Below, piece after piece: positions 1 through 7,497 of a stretch of DNA of 7,633 nucleotides; the stretch's first letter is position 1; each line of letters begins with the position of its first letter. Source of the stretch: Nitrospira sp. GTDB taxonomy: Bacteria > Nitrospirota > Nitrospiria > Nitrospirales > Nitrospiraceae. Where the stretch lies: NCBI GenBank assembly GCA_029858925.1, contig JAOUEB010000052.1, positions 1-7,633 of the forward strand, read 5' to 3'. Under the pieces are notes generated by a model, which worked only from the letters and a program-made list of their open reading frames with translations, had not been told where the DNA came from and did not search any database. The translations under genes and the position numbers were made by a program.

Positions 1-267
1 GGCGATATTGACGAGCGAGAGGTCGGTCTGCGCCACCTTGACGTCGCGCAGGGAGTCCCCCGTCTTAATCCCATCACCGGACAGCCCGAGCGGGTTGCCT
101 TTGAAGAGCACCTTATTTCCCTCTCCGGCGACGGTGCTGCCGTCGGCGACGGTGATGTTCTTGTACATGAAACCGGACTCCATCGATGCTCCCATGCCGG
201 CGCAACCGGCCAAACCGATAGAGAGACTCAGTGCCGATCCGATCAATCCGCGATAGACGGTCTGCAT
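1..267 (-). CDS. tpx: Thiol peroxidase (Tpx family), lipoprotein form, N-terminal part only
   Basis: Tpx enzymes are peroxiredoxins that reduce hydrogen peroxide and alkyl hydroperoxides using thioredoxin. The first 89 codons are visible and the frame runs off the left edge. The peroxidatic cysteine would lie beyond the window. From about residue 53 the protein reads VLFKGNPLGLSGDGIKTGD followed by KVAQTDLSLVNIA, which matches the start of the Tpx fold (beta-hairpin, the 'GNP' stretch, then the LxLVNI strand). Residues 1-22 form a short basic and hydrophobic signal ending in the lipobox L19-A20-G21-C22. The mature protein is therefore predicted to be lipid-anchored outside the cytoplasm, which is unusual because most Tpx proteins lack a lipobox. 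The ATG is supported by AAAGGA about 7 bases upstream. It lies 70 bases after the hydrolase gene on the same strand with no clear terminator between, so co-transcription is possible. Family call is firm; location is inferred. Confidence 0.85.
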   Translation of the reverse strand, partial: MQTVYRGLIGSALSLSIGLAGCAGMGASMESGFMYKNITVADGSTVAGEGNKVLFKGNPLGLSGDGIKTGDSLRDVKVAQTDLSLVNIA

Positions 268-337
268 CGTCTGTTCCTTTCGTGAAAAGATGTGTACTTG
301 TCTGTCATGCCGATAGGCACGCACTGCCTGCATGCCG

Positions 338-1330
338 TCATGGGTGAATATACGCGATCAGCGCGCGGTTGACTAGGTCCGGTCGCTCCCATTGCGGGAT
401 ATGACCCGCGTTGGGGATGGTGACGAATTGCGACCCCTTGATGGTGTGGTGGAGTGCTTCGCCCACGGCGACCGGAAAGACCCGATCCTGTTCTCCCCAG
501 ATCACCAGCGTCGGATGCGTGATGGCGTCTATGCGCAAGGCAAATCCCGACTCCCACAACGGCAACGCGTGTTTCATGGCCATGATGGGTTTGATTATTC
601 CAGGGCGCCGACGATGGCGGTCTGATCGTTCGATGACGGCCGGGGTGAGGAGCGTTGGATCATGCACGAGTTCCCGCAGGACGGACTCCGTCATCAGGCC
701 GCCGAACAGCCGATTGCCTAATGAGACGAGCCAGAAAGGCGCGTGGGTTTCCAGCGCCAGCCGGATCGACGGGCTGGTGAGTTTCTGCATAATATGTTGA
801 GGGAGTCCCCCGACGAGGACGAGCTTCTCGACCCGCGTAGAGTGCTCCAGCGCCACCCCGATGGCGAGGCCCGCGCCCATGGAATTGCCGATCAACGTGG
901 CGCGTGGGATCTGCAGGGCATCCATAAATCCCACAAGAAAATCCAACATTTGATCCGGCCGGTACTGGATCTCCGGTTTGTCGGAGAGCCCGGAGCCAGG
1001 CAAATCGAGCGTGAGCACGCGGAAGTGTTGCGACAGCGCATGTTGCTGATGTTCCCATTGCCACATTGATCCCCCGAACCCGTGTATCAGGATGATCGGC
1101 AGGCCCGTGCCCACATCCAAGTAGGCGATCCGCTGATCCTGGACTGTCACGGTCTTGATTGGAATGCGCTCGAACGCTTCGAACTGCGGTGGAATTGGCA
1201 AGGACGACGCGCAGGCGCCGATGAGAAGTGACAGCAGGAAGAGGGCAAGCAGGACCAGGCTCGGCGGTCTGTATGCGCGGCTAGAAGGATATAGGGGGTG
1301 GGAGTTACTCCAACTGGATGACCGTTTCAT
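338..1330 (-). CDS. Alpha/beta-fold hydrolase, predicted lipoprotein
   Basis: This 330-residue serine hydrolase has an unknown substrate. A basic, Ser/Pro-rich leader (1-24) precedes a hydrophobic segment (25-39) ending in the lipobox I37-G38-A39-C40, so export and lipid anchoring are predicted. The alpha/beta-hydrolase core runs from about 66 to 328. The oxyanion-hole motif HGFGG starts at His83. The nucleophile elbow GNSMG places the catalytic serine at 150. WGEQD gives the acid Asp282, and NAGH gives the base His310. These features resemble the C-C-bond hydrolase, haloperoxidase and esterase branch, and motifs alone do not separate these. The stretch 185-255 would form the cap. The start lies 26 bases inside the end of pycB with only a weak ribosome-binding site (GAAG), suggesting translation coupled to pycB. 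No alternative in-frame ATG precedes the signal. Hydrolase call is strong; lipoprotein call is good; function is open. Confidence 0.9.
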   Translation of the reverse strand: MKRSSSWSNSHPLYPSSRAYRPPSLVLLALFLLSLLIGACASSLPIPPQFEAFERIPIKTVTVQDQRIAYLDVGTGLPIILIHGFGGSMWQWEHQQHALSQHFRVLTLDLPGSGLSDKPEIQYRPDQMLDFLVGFMDALQIPRATLIGNSMGAGLAIGVALEHSTRVEKLVLVGGLPQHIMQKLTSPSIRLALETHAPFWLVSLGNRLFGGLMTESVLRELVHDPTLLTPAVIERSDRHRRRPGIIKPIMAMKHALPLWESGFALRIDAITHPTLVIWGEQDRVFPVAVGEALHHTIKGSQFVTIPNAGHIPQWERPDLVNRALIAYIHP

Positions 1331-3260
1331 CCGTCTTCACATTATCCCCTTCGGATGCCAGGATGGCCGCGACGGTTCCATCGATCGGTGTCGGCACGCG
1401 GCTTTCCATCTTCATCGCTTCGACGATCAGGAGGGGATCGCCGGCCTTCACGCGATCGCCCACTGCGACGAGGATCTTGACCACCCGGCCAGGCATGGGC
1501 GGCGCCACATCGCCCGGTTTCGACGGCCTCGGTCTCTTCGGCGTGGCTCCTGTGCCTGTGTCCTGGGATTCCGGGACGCCGGCGAGAATTTCCTGGATCG
1601 GTTCCAGGGAGACTTCCTCGAGTTTGTCGTTGACGCGAATGTAGTAGGGTTTGCGCCCATCGGTCTTGCGGCCTGATCCGGACACCTTCACGTGGTAGGT
1701 TTCTCCGTGCACGGTCACGTTGAATTCCACCGGCGCGAGGTGAAGCTCATGGGCGACGGCCGGTCCTTTGGGCGAGGCGGCTTCCAGCAGCGGGGGCGTC
1801 AGGTCGCCTTTCTCGCGGGCTTCGAAGAACTCTCTGGCGATGGCCGGGAACAGCGCAAAGGAGAGCTGGTCTTCAACCGACGAGGCGGACGCGGGAAGCT
1901 CTTTCTTGTTCGCTGCGAGCTCAGGCTCAAGCCGGTCTGCAGGTCTGGTCTTAATCGGCTCTTCGTTGCCGATCGCGCGGGCCATGATCTCGCTGTCCAG
2001 CGGTCCAGGAGCGCGGCCATACAGGCCGAGGAAGTAGTTCTTCGTTTCGGTCGTGACGACTTTGTAGCGTTCTCCGGTCAACACGTTGAGCGTGGCCTGC
2101 GTGCCGACGATTTGGCTGGTCGGCGTGACGAGCGGCGGGTAGCCCATTTCCTTGCGCACTCGCGGGACTTCCTCGAGCACTTCCTTCATCCGGTCGAGCG
2201 CGTTCTGTTCAGTCAGCTGCGCGGCCAGGTTCGAGAGCATGCCGCCGGGAATTTGCGAGGTGAGAATTTCCGCGTCGACGCCGGTGAAATCGCTTTCGAA
2301 TTGGCGGTACTTGCGGCGCACCGCGCGGAAATGATCGGTGATCGGCAGAAAGTCCGAGAGATCCAATCCCGTGTCGTAGGGCGTGTTCCGCAGCGAGGCG
2401 ACGAGCGTTTCCGTTGCCGGATGGGACGTCCCGCCCGCCAACGGAGACATGGCGGTGTCGAGCATGTCGAGCCCACCGAGGATGGCCATCAGCGACGACA
2501 TGGAGGCCATGCCGGAGGTGTAGTGCGAATGCAGATGGATCGGAACCTTGACGGCGGCTTTCAGCCGACGCATGAGATGATAGGCATCCAGCGGCGCCAA
2601 GAGCCCGGCCATGTCTTTGATGCAGAGCGTATCGGTGCCCAAATCCTCCAGCCGCTTGGCCATCTCGACGAACCGGTCGAGGTTGTGCACGGGGCTGACG
2701 GTATAGCTGATGGCGGCCTCGGCGTGTTTGCCGCAGGCTTTTACTTCTCGCACCGCCCGATCGAGATTGCGCACGTCGTTGAGCGCATCGAAGATGCGGA
2801 AGACGTCGATGCCGTTCGCCGCCGAGCGTTCGATGAACCGTTCCAGCACGTCGTCGGCGTAGTGCCGGTAGCCCACGAGGTTTTGCCCCCGGAGCAGCAT
2901 TTGGAGCTTGGTGTTAGGCATGGCGGCTCGCAGGGCGCGGAGCCGTTCCCAGGGATCTTCTTTCAAAAACCGCAGGCAGGTATCGAACGTTGCGCCGCCC
3001 CACACCTCAAGCGACCAATAGCCCACGGCATCGAGCTTCTGCGCAATGGGCAGCATGTCTTCCGTTCGCATGCGCGTGGCCAGGAGCGATTGGTGGCCAT
3101 CCCGTAGCGCGACGTCGGTAATCAGCAGCGGTTTGCCGGCCGCAGGCTGAATCGCGAATTCTTCCGAACGCCCCTTTCTGGATGGTGATGTTTTGACGAT
3201 GGGCGCAGAGGCCGGTTTCCTCGCCGCTTGTCTTTTTTTCGATGGCCGTTTTGTTGCCAT
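1305..3260 (-). CDS. pycB: Pyruvate carboxylase subunit B (carboxyltransferase + biotin carrier), or 2-oxoglutarate carboxylase large subunit
   Basis: This 651-residue cytoplasmic subunit moves the carboxyl group from carboxybiotin to a 2-oxo acid. The HMGL-like carboxyltransferase barrel spans about 45-310. By analogy with pyruvate carboxylase, the metal ligands are Asp54 (LRDGHQS), Lys215 (CIKDMAGL, normally carbamylated), His244 and His246 (HLHSH). Gln57 and Arg124 (LLRGQN) are oxo-acid contacts, and Thr278 (GGTSH) is the catalytic threonine. The conserved PYC/OADA domain follows (about 325-540, with NYFLGLYGR), then a charged Pro-rich linker (about 555-580) and a biotinyl domain with Lys617 in EAMKME. 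Residues 1-38 are a Lys/Arg/Ala-rich extension before the barrel. The ATG is the only good start, though its GAGG ribosome-binding site is about 13 bases away, which is distant. It lies 45 bases after pycA. No membrane subunits of oxaloacetate decarboxylase are adjacent, favouring a carboxylase over the Na+-pumping decarboxylase. Substrate could be pyruvate or 2-oxoglutarate. Confidence 0.92.
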   Translation of the reverse strand: MATKRPSKKRQAARKPASAPIVKTSPSRKGRSEEFAIQPAAGKPLLITDVALRDGHQSLLATRMRTEDMLPIAQKLDAVGYWSLEVWGGATFDTCLRFLKEDPWERLRALRAAMPNTKLQMLLRGQNLVGYRHYADDVLERFIERSAANGIDVFRIFDALNDVRNLDRAVREVKACGKHAEAAISYTVSPVHNLDRFVEMAKRLEDLGTDTLCIKDMAGLLAPLDAYHLMRRLKAAVKVPIHLHSHYTSGMASMSSLMAILGGLDMLDTAMSPLAGGTSHPATETLVASLRNTPYDTGLDLSDFLPITDHFRAVRRKYRQFESDFTGVDAEILTSQIPGGMLSNLAAQLTEQNALDRMKEVLEEVPRVRKEMGYPPLVTPTSQIVGTQATLNVLTGERYKVVTTETKNYFLGLYGRAPGPLDSEIMARAIGNEEPIKTRPADRLEPELAANKKELPASASSVEDQLSFALFPAIAREFFEAREKGDLTPPLLEAASPKGPAVAHELHLAPVEFNVTVHGETYHVKVSGSGRKTDGRKPYYIRVNDKLEEVSLEPIQEILAGVPESQDTGTGATPKRPRPSKPGDVAPPMPGRVVKILVAVGDRVKAGDPLLIVEAMKMESRVPTPIDGTVAAILASEGDNVKTDETVIQLE

Positions 3261-3305
3261 GATGGTCGATGTGCCTCGTGTGAAATCGTGGTGGGGGCTG
3301 TCCGA

Positions 3306-4724
<1,419 letters not shown>

Positions 4725-4778
4725 GGCGCTCCTAACAGACCAGAAAAACGAGCGAGTACGCTAACATAGGATCGAGAG

Positions 4779-4910
4779 GTCTGTCGAGGGAGGCCCCGCA
4801 CAAAGAAGTCGGAATTAGGACGCAGGTATGTAGTCGCCACGTCCGGTCGTGTGCTGTAGAATTCTCCCGTTTGTTGGCATAGCATTGTGCAGAATTTTGC
4901 CTCGACAGAC
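4779..4910. repeat. 11-bp perfect inverted repeat, arms 110 bp apart
   Basis: GTCTGTCGAGG at 4779-4789 is the exact reverse complement of CCTCGACAGAC at 4900-4910. The similarity stops at the arm ends. The arms bracket the middle of the divergent promoter region, one about 55 bases before pycA and the other about 50 bases before the plus-strand gene. Two operators for a shared regulator is one reading; a relic of rearrangement or chance is another. Confidence 0.5.
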
Positions 4911-4957
4911 GGGGATCATTCGCCACTCGATTCCTATTTATGAAGGAGCAGAATTTT
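4889..4957 (+). repeat. 10-bp direct repeat GCAGAATTTT (two copies)
   Basis: GCAGAATTTT occurs at 4889-4898 and again at 4948-4957, 59 bases apart, and a related GTAGAATTCT starts near 4857. The second copy sits between the Shine-Dalgarno sequence and the preferred start of the plus-strand small gene. The meaning is unknown and it may be coincidence in an AT-rich stretch. Confidence 0.35.
4943..4948 (+). promoter_or_regulatory. Shine-Dalgarno AAGGAG that decides the start at 4961
   Basis: AAGGAG lies inside the reading frame that begins at the earlier ATG (4940), so that ATG cannot use it. The next in-frame ATG at 4961 is 12 bases downstream, slightly long but usable. The earlier ATG has no ribosome-binding site of its own. 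Confidence 0.5.
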
Positions 4958-4960
4958 CCA

Positions 4961-5317
4961 ATGACGAGGATATGTCCGGTAGCTGTGGGCCGCCGGTATA
5001 GACGAGCCTGCGGCCATGCACTTGTCCACAGACTTCATTCCCACGCGACTAGTCGTCAGTGGATGACCGGAGGATTCGTCCTGACTTTCGCGGGCGTCCT
5101 TCCAATTGGGCTCGTCTCCTCACTGGCATGGAGAGAATCTCCTGCGCCTTCTGTTCACTGGGGAGGTATGGCATTCCCTGATCAGTATTCCAGTATTCGA
5201 CCGTCACGTCCATCTGGTATCAACGCGTTGGTTTCCGGAGAGGCGGATCGAGGCCATCGGGTGTACGAAGGAAATACATTGATTCTGAGAAATCCAACCG
5301 GAGGGACAACACCATGA
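4961..5317 (+). CDS. Small hypothetical protein with one hydrophobic segment
   Basis: I do not recognise this 118-residue protein. The N-terminus (1-34) is rich in Arg and His (RRYRR at 11-15) and precedes a hydrophobic stretch at about 35-57. That stretch could be a single membrane span with the N-terminus inside, or a long signal peptide cleaved after S54-L55-A56. The rest (58-118) is polar, rich in Pro, Ser and Gly, with no cysteine pair or known motif. The end GHRVYEGN looks faintly like the start of a cytochrome c domain, but no CxxCH haem motif follows. The frame ends inside the next gene's start codon (ATGA overlap, 5314-5317), which argues that the frame is translated. A shorter product from the ATG at 5063 would begin directly with the hydrophobic segment but has no ribosome-binding site. 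A spurious frame remains possible. Confidence 0.45.
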   Translation: MTRICPVAVGRRYRRACGHALVHRLHSHATSRQWMTGGFVLTFAGVLPIGLVSSLAWRESPAPSVHWGGMAFPDQYSSIRPSRPSGINALVSGEADRGHRVYEGNTLILRNPTGGTTP

Positions 5318-5598
5318 GGCGTATAGGGATTATAGGGATTGTTTCGCTTGCACTGGGCTTGCTGACGATGGCTGATCCTCTTCTCGCAGAGGAGCTTTCG
5401 GGGAAGGTCTACCGCGGTGGTACGCCGGCAGCCAATCTCAGCATTACTGTGGAAGGCAAGGACGCTGAAACAAGGACGGACGGAAAAGGGGAGTACAGGC
5501 TCGACTTGCCACCAGGAAACTACACCCTCGTCATTCGGGGGCAACGATTCCCTGTCACGGTTTCTTCTGGAGGCACGAAACAGGACATCCGCCTTTAA
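5314..5598 (+). CDS. Secreted single-domain carboxypeptidase-regulatory-like protein
   Basis: This 94-residue protein has a clear signal peptide: MRRIG, a hydrophobic core to about residue 18, and probable cleavage after A25 (LLA before EELSG). The mature part is about 69 residues and is one small beta-sandwich of the carboxypeptidase regulatory-like (transthyretin-like) type. The signature is GKVYRGGTPAANLSI (30-44), then TDGKGEYRLDLPPGNYTL (55-72), then a closing strand. Such domains are usually add-ons in larger secreted or outer-membrane proteins, where they bind carbohydrate or stabilise structure. A stand-alone copy with nothing else is small, and its role is unknown. GGAGGG eight bases before the ATG is a good ribosome-binding site. 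It overlaps the upstream frame by ATGA, implying translational coupling. It ends five bases before a long palindromic repeat, which could act as its transcript end. Confidence 0.8.
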   Translation: MRRIGIIGIVSLALGLLTMADPLLAEELSGKVYRGGTPAANLSITVEGKDAETRTDGKGEYRLDLPPGNYTLVIRGQRFPVTVSSGGTKQDIRL

Positions 5599-5602
5599 CC
5601 AG

Positions 5603-5782
5603 CATTATTTATGAACGTTTGTGCTGCAATCGCGGATTCGCTGCTGCGACAGGCCTTCGGCGGGCAGGCTCGCCCTCGTGACCTCGACGTACTGTTTCAA
5701 GTACGCCTCGGTCCCTCGGGGCTCCATGTGCCCGTCTCGCCACTCGACTGCGCGATTTCACCACGAACCGTCATGAATAATG
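5603..5782. repeat. About 180-bp near-palindromic interspersed-type repeat (MITE-like, non-coding)
   Basis: The outer arms match as inverted repeats. The left arm starts CATTATTTATGAACG at 5603. The reverse complement of the right arm starts CATTATTCATGACGG at 5782. Over the outer 32 bases only 6 differ, ending in a perfect AATCGCG at 5628-5634 against CGCGATT at 5751-5757. The two halves keep imperfect complementarity inward to a central hairpin, CGTACT (5688-5693) and AGTACG (5700-5705) around a six-base loop. The whole unit could fold into one long stem. No open reading frame or transposase is present, and I see no convincing target-site duplication. From memory, similar palindromic units recur in Nitrospira genomes; copy number cannot be tested here. 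It fills the gap between the two plus-strand transcription units and may end the upstream transcript. Confidence 0.7.
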
Positions 5783-5800
5783 AAGATTAAGCGTGCGGAA

Positions 5801-5814
5801 TGTCACGAATGACA
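5801..5814 (+). repeat. Short perfect inverted repeat beside a ribosome-binding site
   Basis: TGTCA, loop CGAA, TGACA forms a five-bp stem that ends two bases before the AAAGGAG ribosome-binding site (5816-5822) of the 361-residue gene. It could be a small operator or an mRNA hairpin affecting translation start, or chance. Confidence 0.35.
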
Positions 5815-5830
5815 CAAAGGAGAGCCGCGA

Positions 5831-6916
5831 ATGAGTGCTGAAGCACCGAGCACGAAGGATTGGTGGGATAAGTGGGAATCGGTTGCAAAAATTCTCGCTG
5901 GTGTCTGTGCTGCCGTGGGAGCGATTGCGATCCCGTGGTTCATTAATCAATACACCGAAGCGAATCGCAAGTCTCAGGTGTATGTTCAGATGATGACCGA
6001 AAGAGAGAAATCCGATACCAGCATCAGGGAGAACATGTTCAAGGCCCTGCTGGATGGCTATCTCCAAACGCTTAAGGAGGATGTGAAAAGGGAAGATCTG
6101 GAATCCTTTCGCAAACGCATCGTCTTTCTCGAGCTTCTCGCGGTGAACTTTCAGGAGTTTTTCAACGCCAAGCCGTTGTTTGAGGAGGTCTATGAGAAGC
6201 TGGTGAAACATCGGGACGCGGCGAAAGATGAACCATCGCGCAGCGCATGGATGGCGTTGGAAAAGAAGATTACGGGTGTCTCCAAGGAGACCGCCTCCAG
6301 ACAGGCCACGACGCTGAATACGATCGGGGACAGCGTTGTCTTTACGATGAGAAAAGGCGAAATGGGTTGCGTACGCCTCTATGAAAAGGTTGGCATTGAA
6401 ACTCTTCGGAAACGTGACGGGATCACCCGCTTTAAGAGTTTTGAAAATGGAGAGTGCCTGCGTGGTCGGGAAGAACAGGAAGAGGGAAAGGCAGGGACAC
6501 CTACGCCGATGAGCCAAGATCAGAACGGCACGCAGTCGCTCATCGCAAGGGGTTATGATAAACGGCAATCCATCGAGCTCCGTGTCGTAGAAGTGACAGA
6601 GGCGAGCGCAGCCGTTCAGGTGACGGTCTATGCCGACTTCTTCGATGGGACCAGGTATGTGGGCAGTGAACCGGGGAGAGGATTCCCTGTCAACGTGTCC
6701 TATTTTGATCTGCCATACATGGACAACATCAAATTGGCGGACGGCAATCGGTTTGCGCTGATCTTGAAGGGCATCTACAGAGGATCGGGTGGAGACGAAA
6801 GCGCCGAGGCTGATATCGAGGCCATCCGGTTTAGGAATGATTTCATGAGTTTGCGAGATCGTCCCCTCTTTGAGGAGATGCTCAAGAAGCTTCAGCAGAG
6901 CCCTACGACTCGGTGA
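5831..6916 (+). CDS. Uncharacterised single-span membrane protein (361 residues)
   Basis: I do not recognise a named family. One membrane span lies at about 17-39 (VAKILAGVCAAVGAIAIPWF), close to the N-terminus, so nearly all of the protein sits on one side. Residues 43-160 are strongly charged and predicted helical, starting with YTEANRKSQVYVQMMTEREK; this looks like a conserved juxtamembrane helix. A flexible Gly/Glu/Gln/Pro-rich stretch spans about 205-240. The C-terminal part (245-335) alternates hydrophobic and polar residues as in a beta-sandwich (IELRVVEV, AVQVTVYADF, FALILKG). It closes with a short charged helix. There are three cysteines (26, 180, 209) and no nucleotide-binding or catalytic motif that I can see. 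AAGGAG eight bases before the ATG supports the start. It stands alone: a palindromic repeat precedes it and a convergent gene follows. A scaffold, sensor or defence-associated role are all only guesses. Confidence 0.85.
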   Translation: MSAEAPSTKDWWDKWESVAKILAGVCAAVGAIAIPWFINQYTEANRKSQVYVQMMTEREKSDTSIRENMFKALLDGYLQTLKEDVKREDLESFRKRIVFLELLAVNFQEFFNAKPLFEEVYEKLVKHRDAAKDEPSRSAWMALEKKITGVSKETASRQATTLNTIGDSVVFTMRKGEMGCVRLYEKVGIETLRKRDGITRFKSFENGECLRGREEQEEGKAGTPTPMSQDQNGTQSLIARGYDKRQSIELRVVEVTEASAAVQVTVYADFFDGTRYVGSEPGRGFPVNVSYFDLPYMDNIKLADGNRFALILKGIYRGSGGDESAEADIEAIRFRNDFMSLRDRPLFEEMLKKLQQSPTTR

Positions 6917-7016
6917 TCCAATCGGCCGACAGGCGCGGTCACATTGGGGCGGCCAGGGTGACGGGAGCGGCGCGCATGGACTAAGCGCGGACGCTGACTC
7001 TTCCGCCCCGAAGGCG
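6917..7016. other. Convergent intergenic gap with two hairpins and no clear terminator
   Basis: Just after the stop of the 361-residue gene, CCAAT (6918-6922) pairs with ATTGG (6943-6947), and inside it GGCCG (6924-6928) pairs with CGGTC (6936-6940). This gives a stem of about ten pairs including one G-U pair. No T-run follows on the plus strand. A second small hairpin at 7004-7016 (CGCC and GGCG) directly follows the stop of the minus-strand IPT gene, also without a T-run. Either may slow RNA polymerase or protect transcript ends, but neither is a canonical intrinsic terminator. Confidence 0.4.
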
Positions 7017-7475
7017 TTATTTGGCTTGAATCAAGAAGGCCTTGGATCGGGCGTTCCCGCCGCCGGCGACGATGTCGATGAACGACATGCCAGGCCGGAC
7101 ATCGGGCACTGTGGCTTCGATGGTTGTTTCATTCACGAACGCGTAGGCGATCTTCGCGTGGCCCGCGGCGCTGAAGGCCACGCCGTGGAAACATTCTTGC
7201 GTTCCAAAATTCTCGCCTTTGATGGTGACTTTTTCGCCCGGTTTGGCCTCGTCCGGCTCCACGGTCAGGATTTTCGGTTGTTTGCTGCGATCGCAGACCG
7301 GATCTTTCGCGATCGTGTTTTCGTCGGAACCCTGAATCGATTCCACATCGTAGAGCGTAAAGCCGGCGCCGTCGACGATCGCGCCTTCTTCTGCGTGGGC
7401 CGATGGTGCGAGAAACAGCGTCAACATGAGCGAGCAGGGGAGAACGATGAATAATAGCCGTTGTCGCGGATTCAT
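7017..7475 (-). CDS. Secreted IPT/TIG-domain protein
   Basis: This 152-residue protein has a classic signal peptide (MNPRQR, a hydrophobic core at 7-24, and cleavage after A26-H27-A28), so it is exported. The mature protein holds one IPT/TIG immunoglobulin-like domain at about 67-150. It opens with PKILTVEPDEAKPGEKVTI and then KGENFG, followed by strands ending in the F-L-I near 147-149. Cys61 and Cys95 could form a disulfide in the periplasm. IPT domains serve as binding or structural modules in cell-surface proteins; a stand-alone one suggests an accessory or binding protein, with no enzymatic function visible. The frame extends upstream to 7571, but the true start is at 7475. Export of the signal peptide and a perfect AAGGAGGT ribosome-binding site both demand it, and the longer frame would overlap the preceding gene. 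It follows that gene by 22 bases, so the two are probably co-transcribed. Confidence 0.85.
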   Translation of the reverse strand: MNPRQRLLFIVLPCSLMLTLFLAPSAHAEEGAIVDGAGFTLYDVESIQGSDENTIAKDPVCDRSKQPKILTVEPDEAKPGEKVTIKGENFGTQECFHGVAFSAAGHAKIAYAFVNETTIEATVPDVRPGMSFIDIVAGGGNARSKAFLIQAK

Positions 7476-7479
7476 GATG

Positions 7480-7487
7480 ACCTCCTT
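7480..7487 (-). promoter_or_regulatory. Strong Shine-Dalgarno AAGGAGGT fixing the IPT gene start
   Basis: This perfect anti-16S complement ends four bases before the ATG at 7475. It lies between the stop of the upstream solute-binding protein and this gene, and rules against the longer frame starting at 7571. Confidence 0.85.
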
Positions 7488-7497
7488 CGAGGAAAGA

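Larger units (their letters stand above)
4725..4960. other. Divergent intergenic region between pycA and the plus-strand small gene
   Basis: These 236 bases must hold the promoters for pycA (leftward) and probably for the small genes starting at 4961 (rightward). I see no convincing -35/-10 pair on either strand. TATGTT at about 4764-4769 on the minus strand is a possible -10 for pycA, but it lacks a good -35 at the right distance. The region is more AT-rich than the flanking genes. It contains an 11-bp inverted repeat and a 10-bp direct repeat, listed separately. Short ORFs here lack start signals and resemble nothing I know. Confidence 0.6.

Noticed and set aside
1692..3107. A 471-residue open frame on the plus strand opposite pycB
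   Set aside because: It is antisense to a fully conserved pycB. The translation is Arg/Gly/His-rich without any family motif, as expected from the reverse frame of a GC-rich gene.
1305..3260. Na+-pumping oxaloacetate decarboxylase alpha subunit
   Set aside because: The family overlaps, but the neighbouring gene is a biotin carboxylase and no beta or gamma membrane subunits are present, so a carboxylase is more likely.
4874..4890. Possible sigma-54 promoter (TTGGCA...TGTGCA)
   Set aside because: The GG and GC elements are one base off the required spacing, and the TTGC part is not matched.
4940..4942. Earlier ATG as the start of the 118-residue gene
   Set aside because: The only Shine-Dalgarno sequence lies downstream of it and serves the ATG at 4961.
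5250..5317. Cytochrome c-like ending (GHRVYEGN) in the 118-residue protein
   Set aside because: No CxxCH haem-binding motif follows within the frame or in the other forward frames nearby.
5771..6568. A 265-residue open frame on the minus strand opposite the 361-residue gene
   Set aside because: The plus-strand gene has a strong ribosome-binding site and a sensible membrane architecture. The minus frame has a composition typical of antisense reading and no ribosome-binding site that I see.
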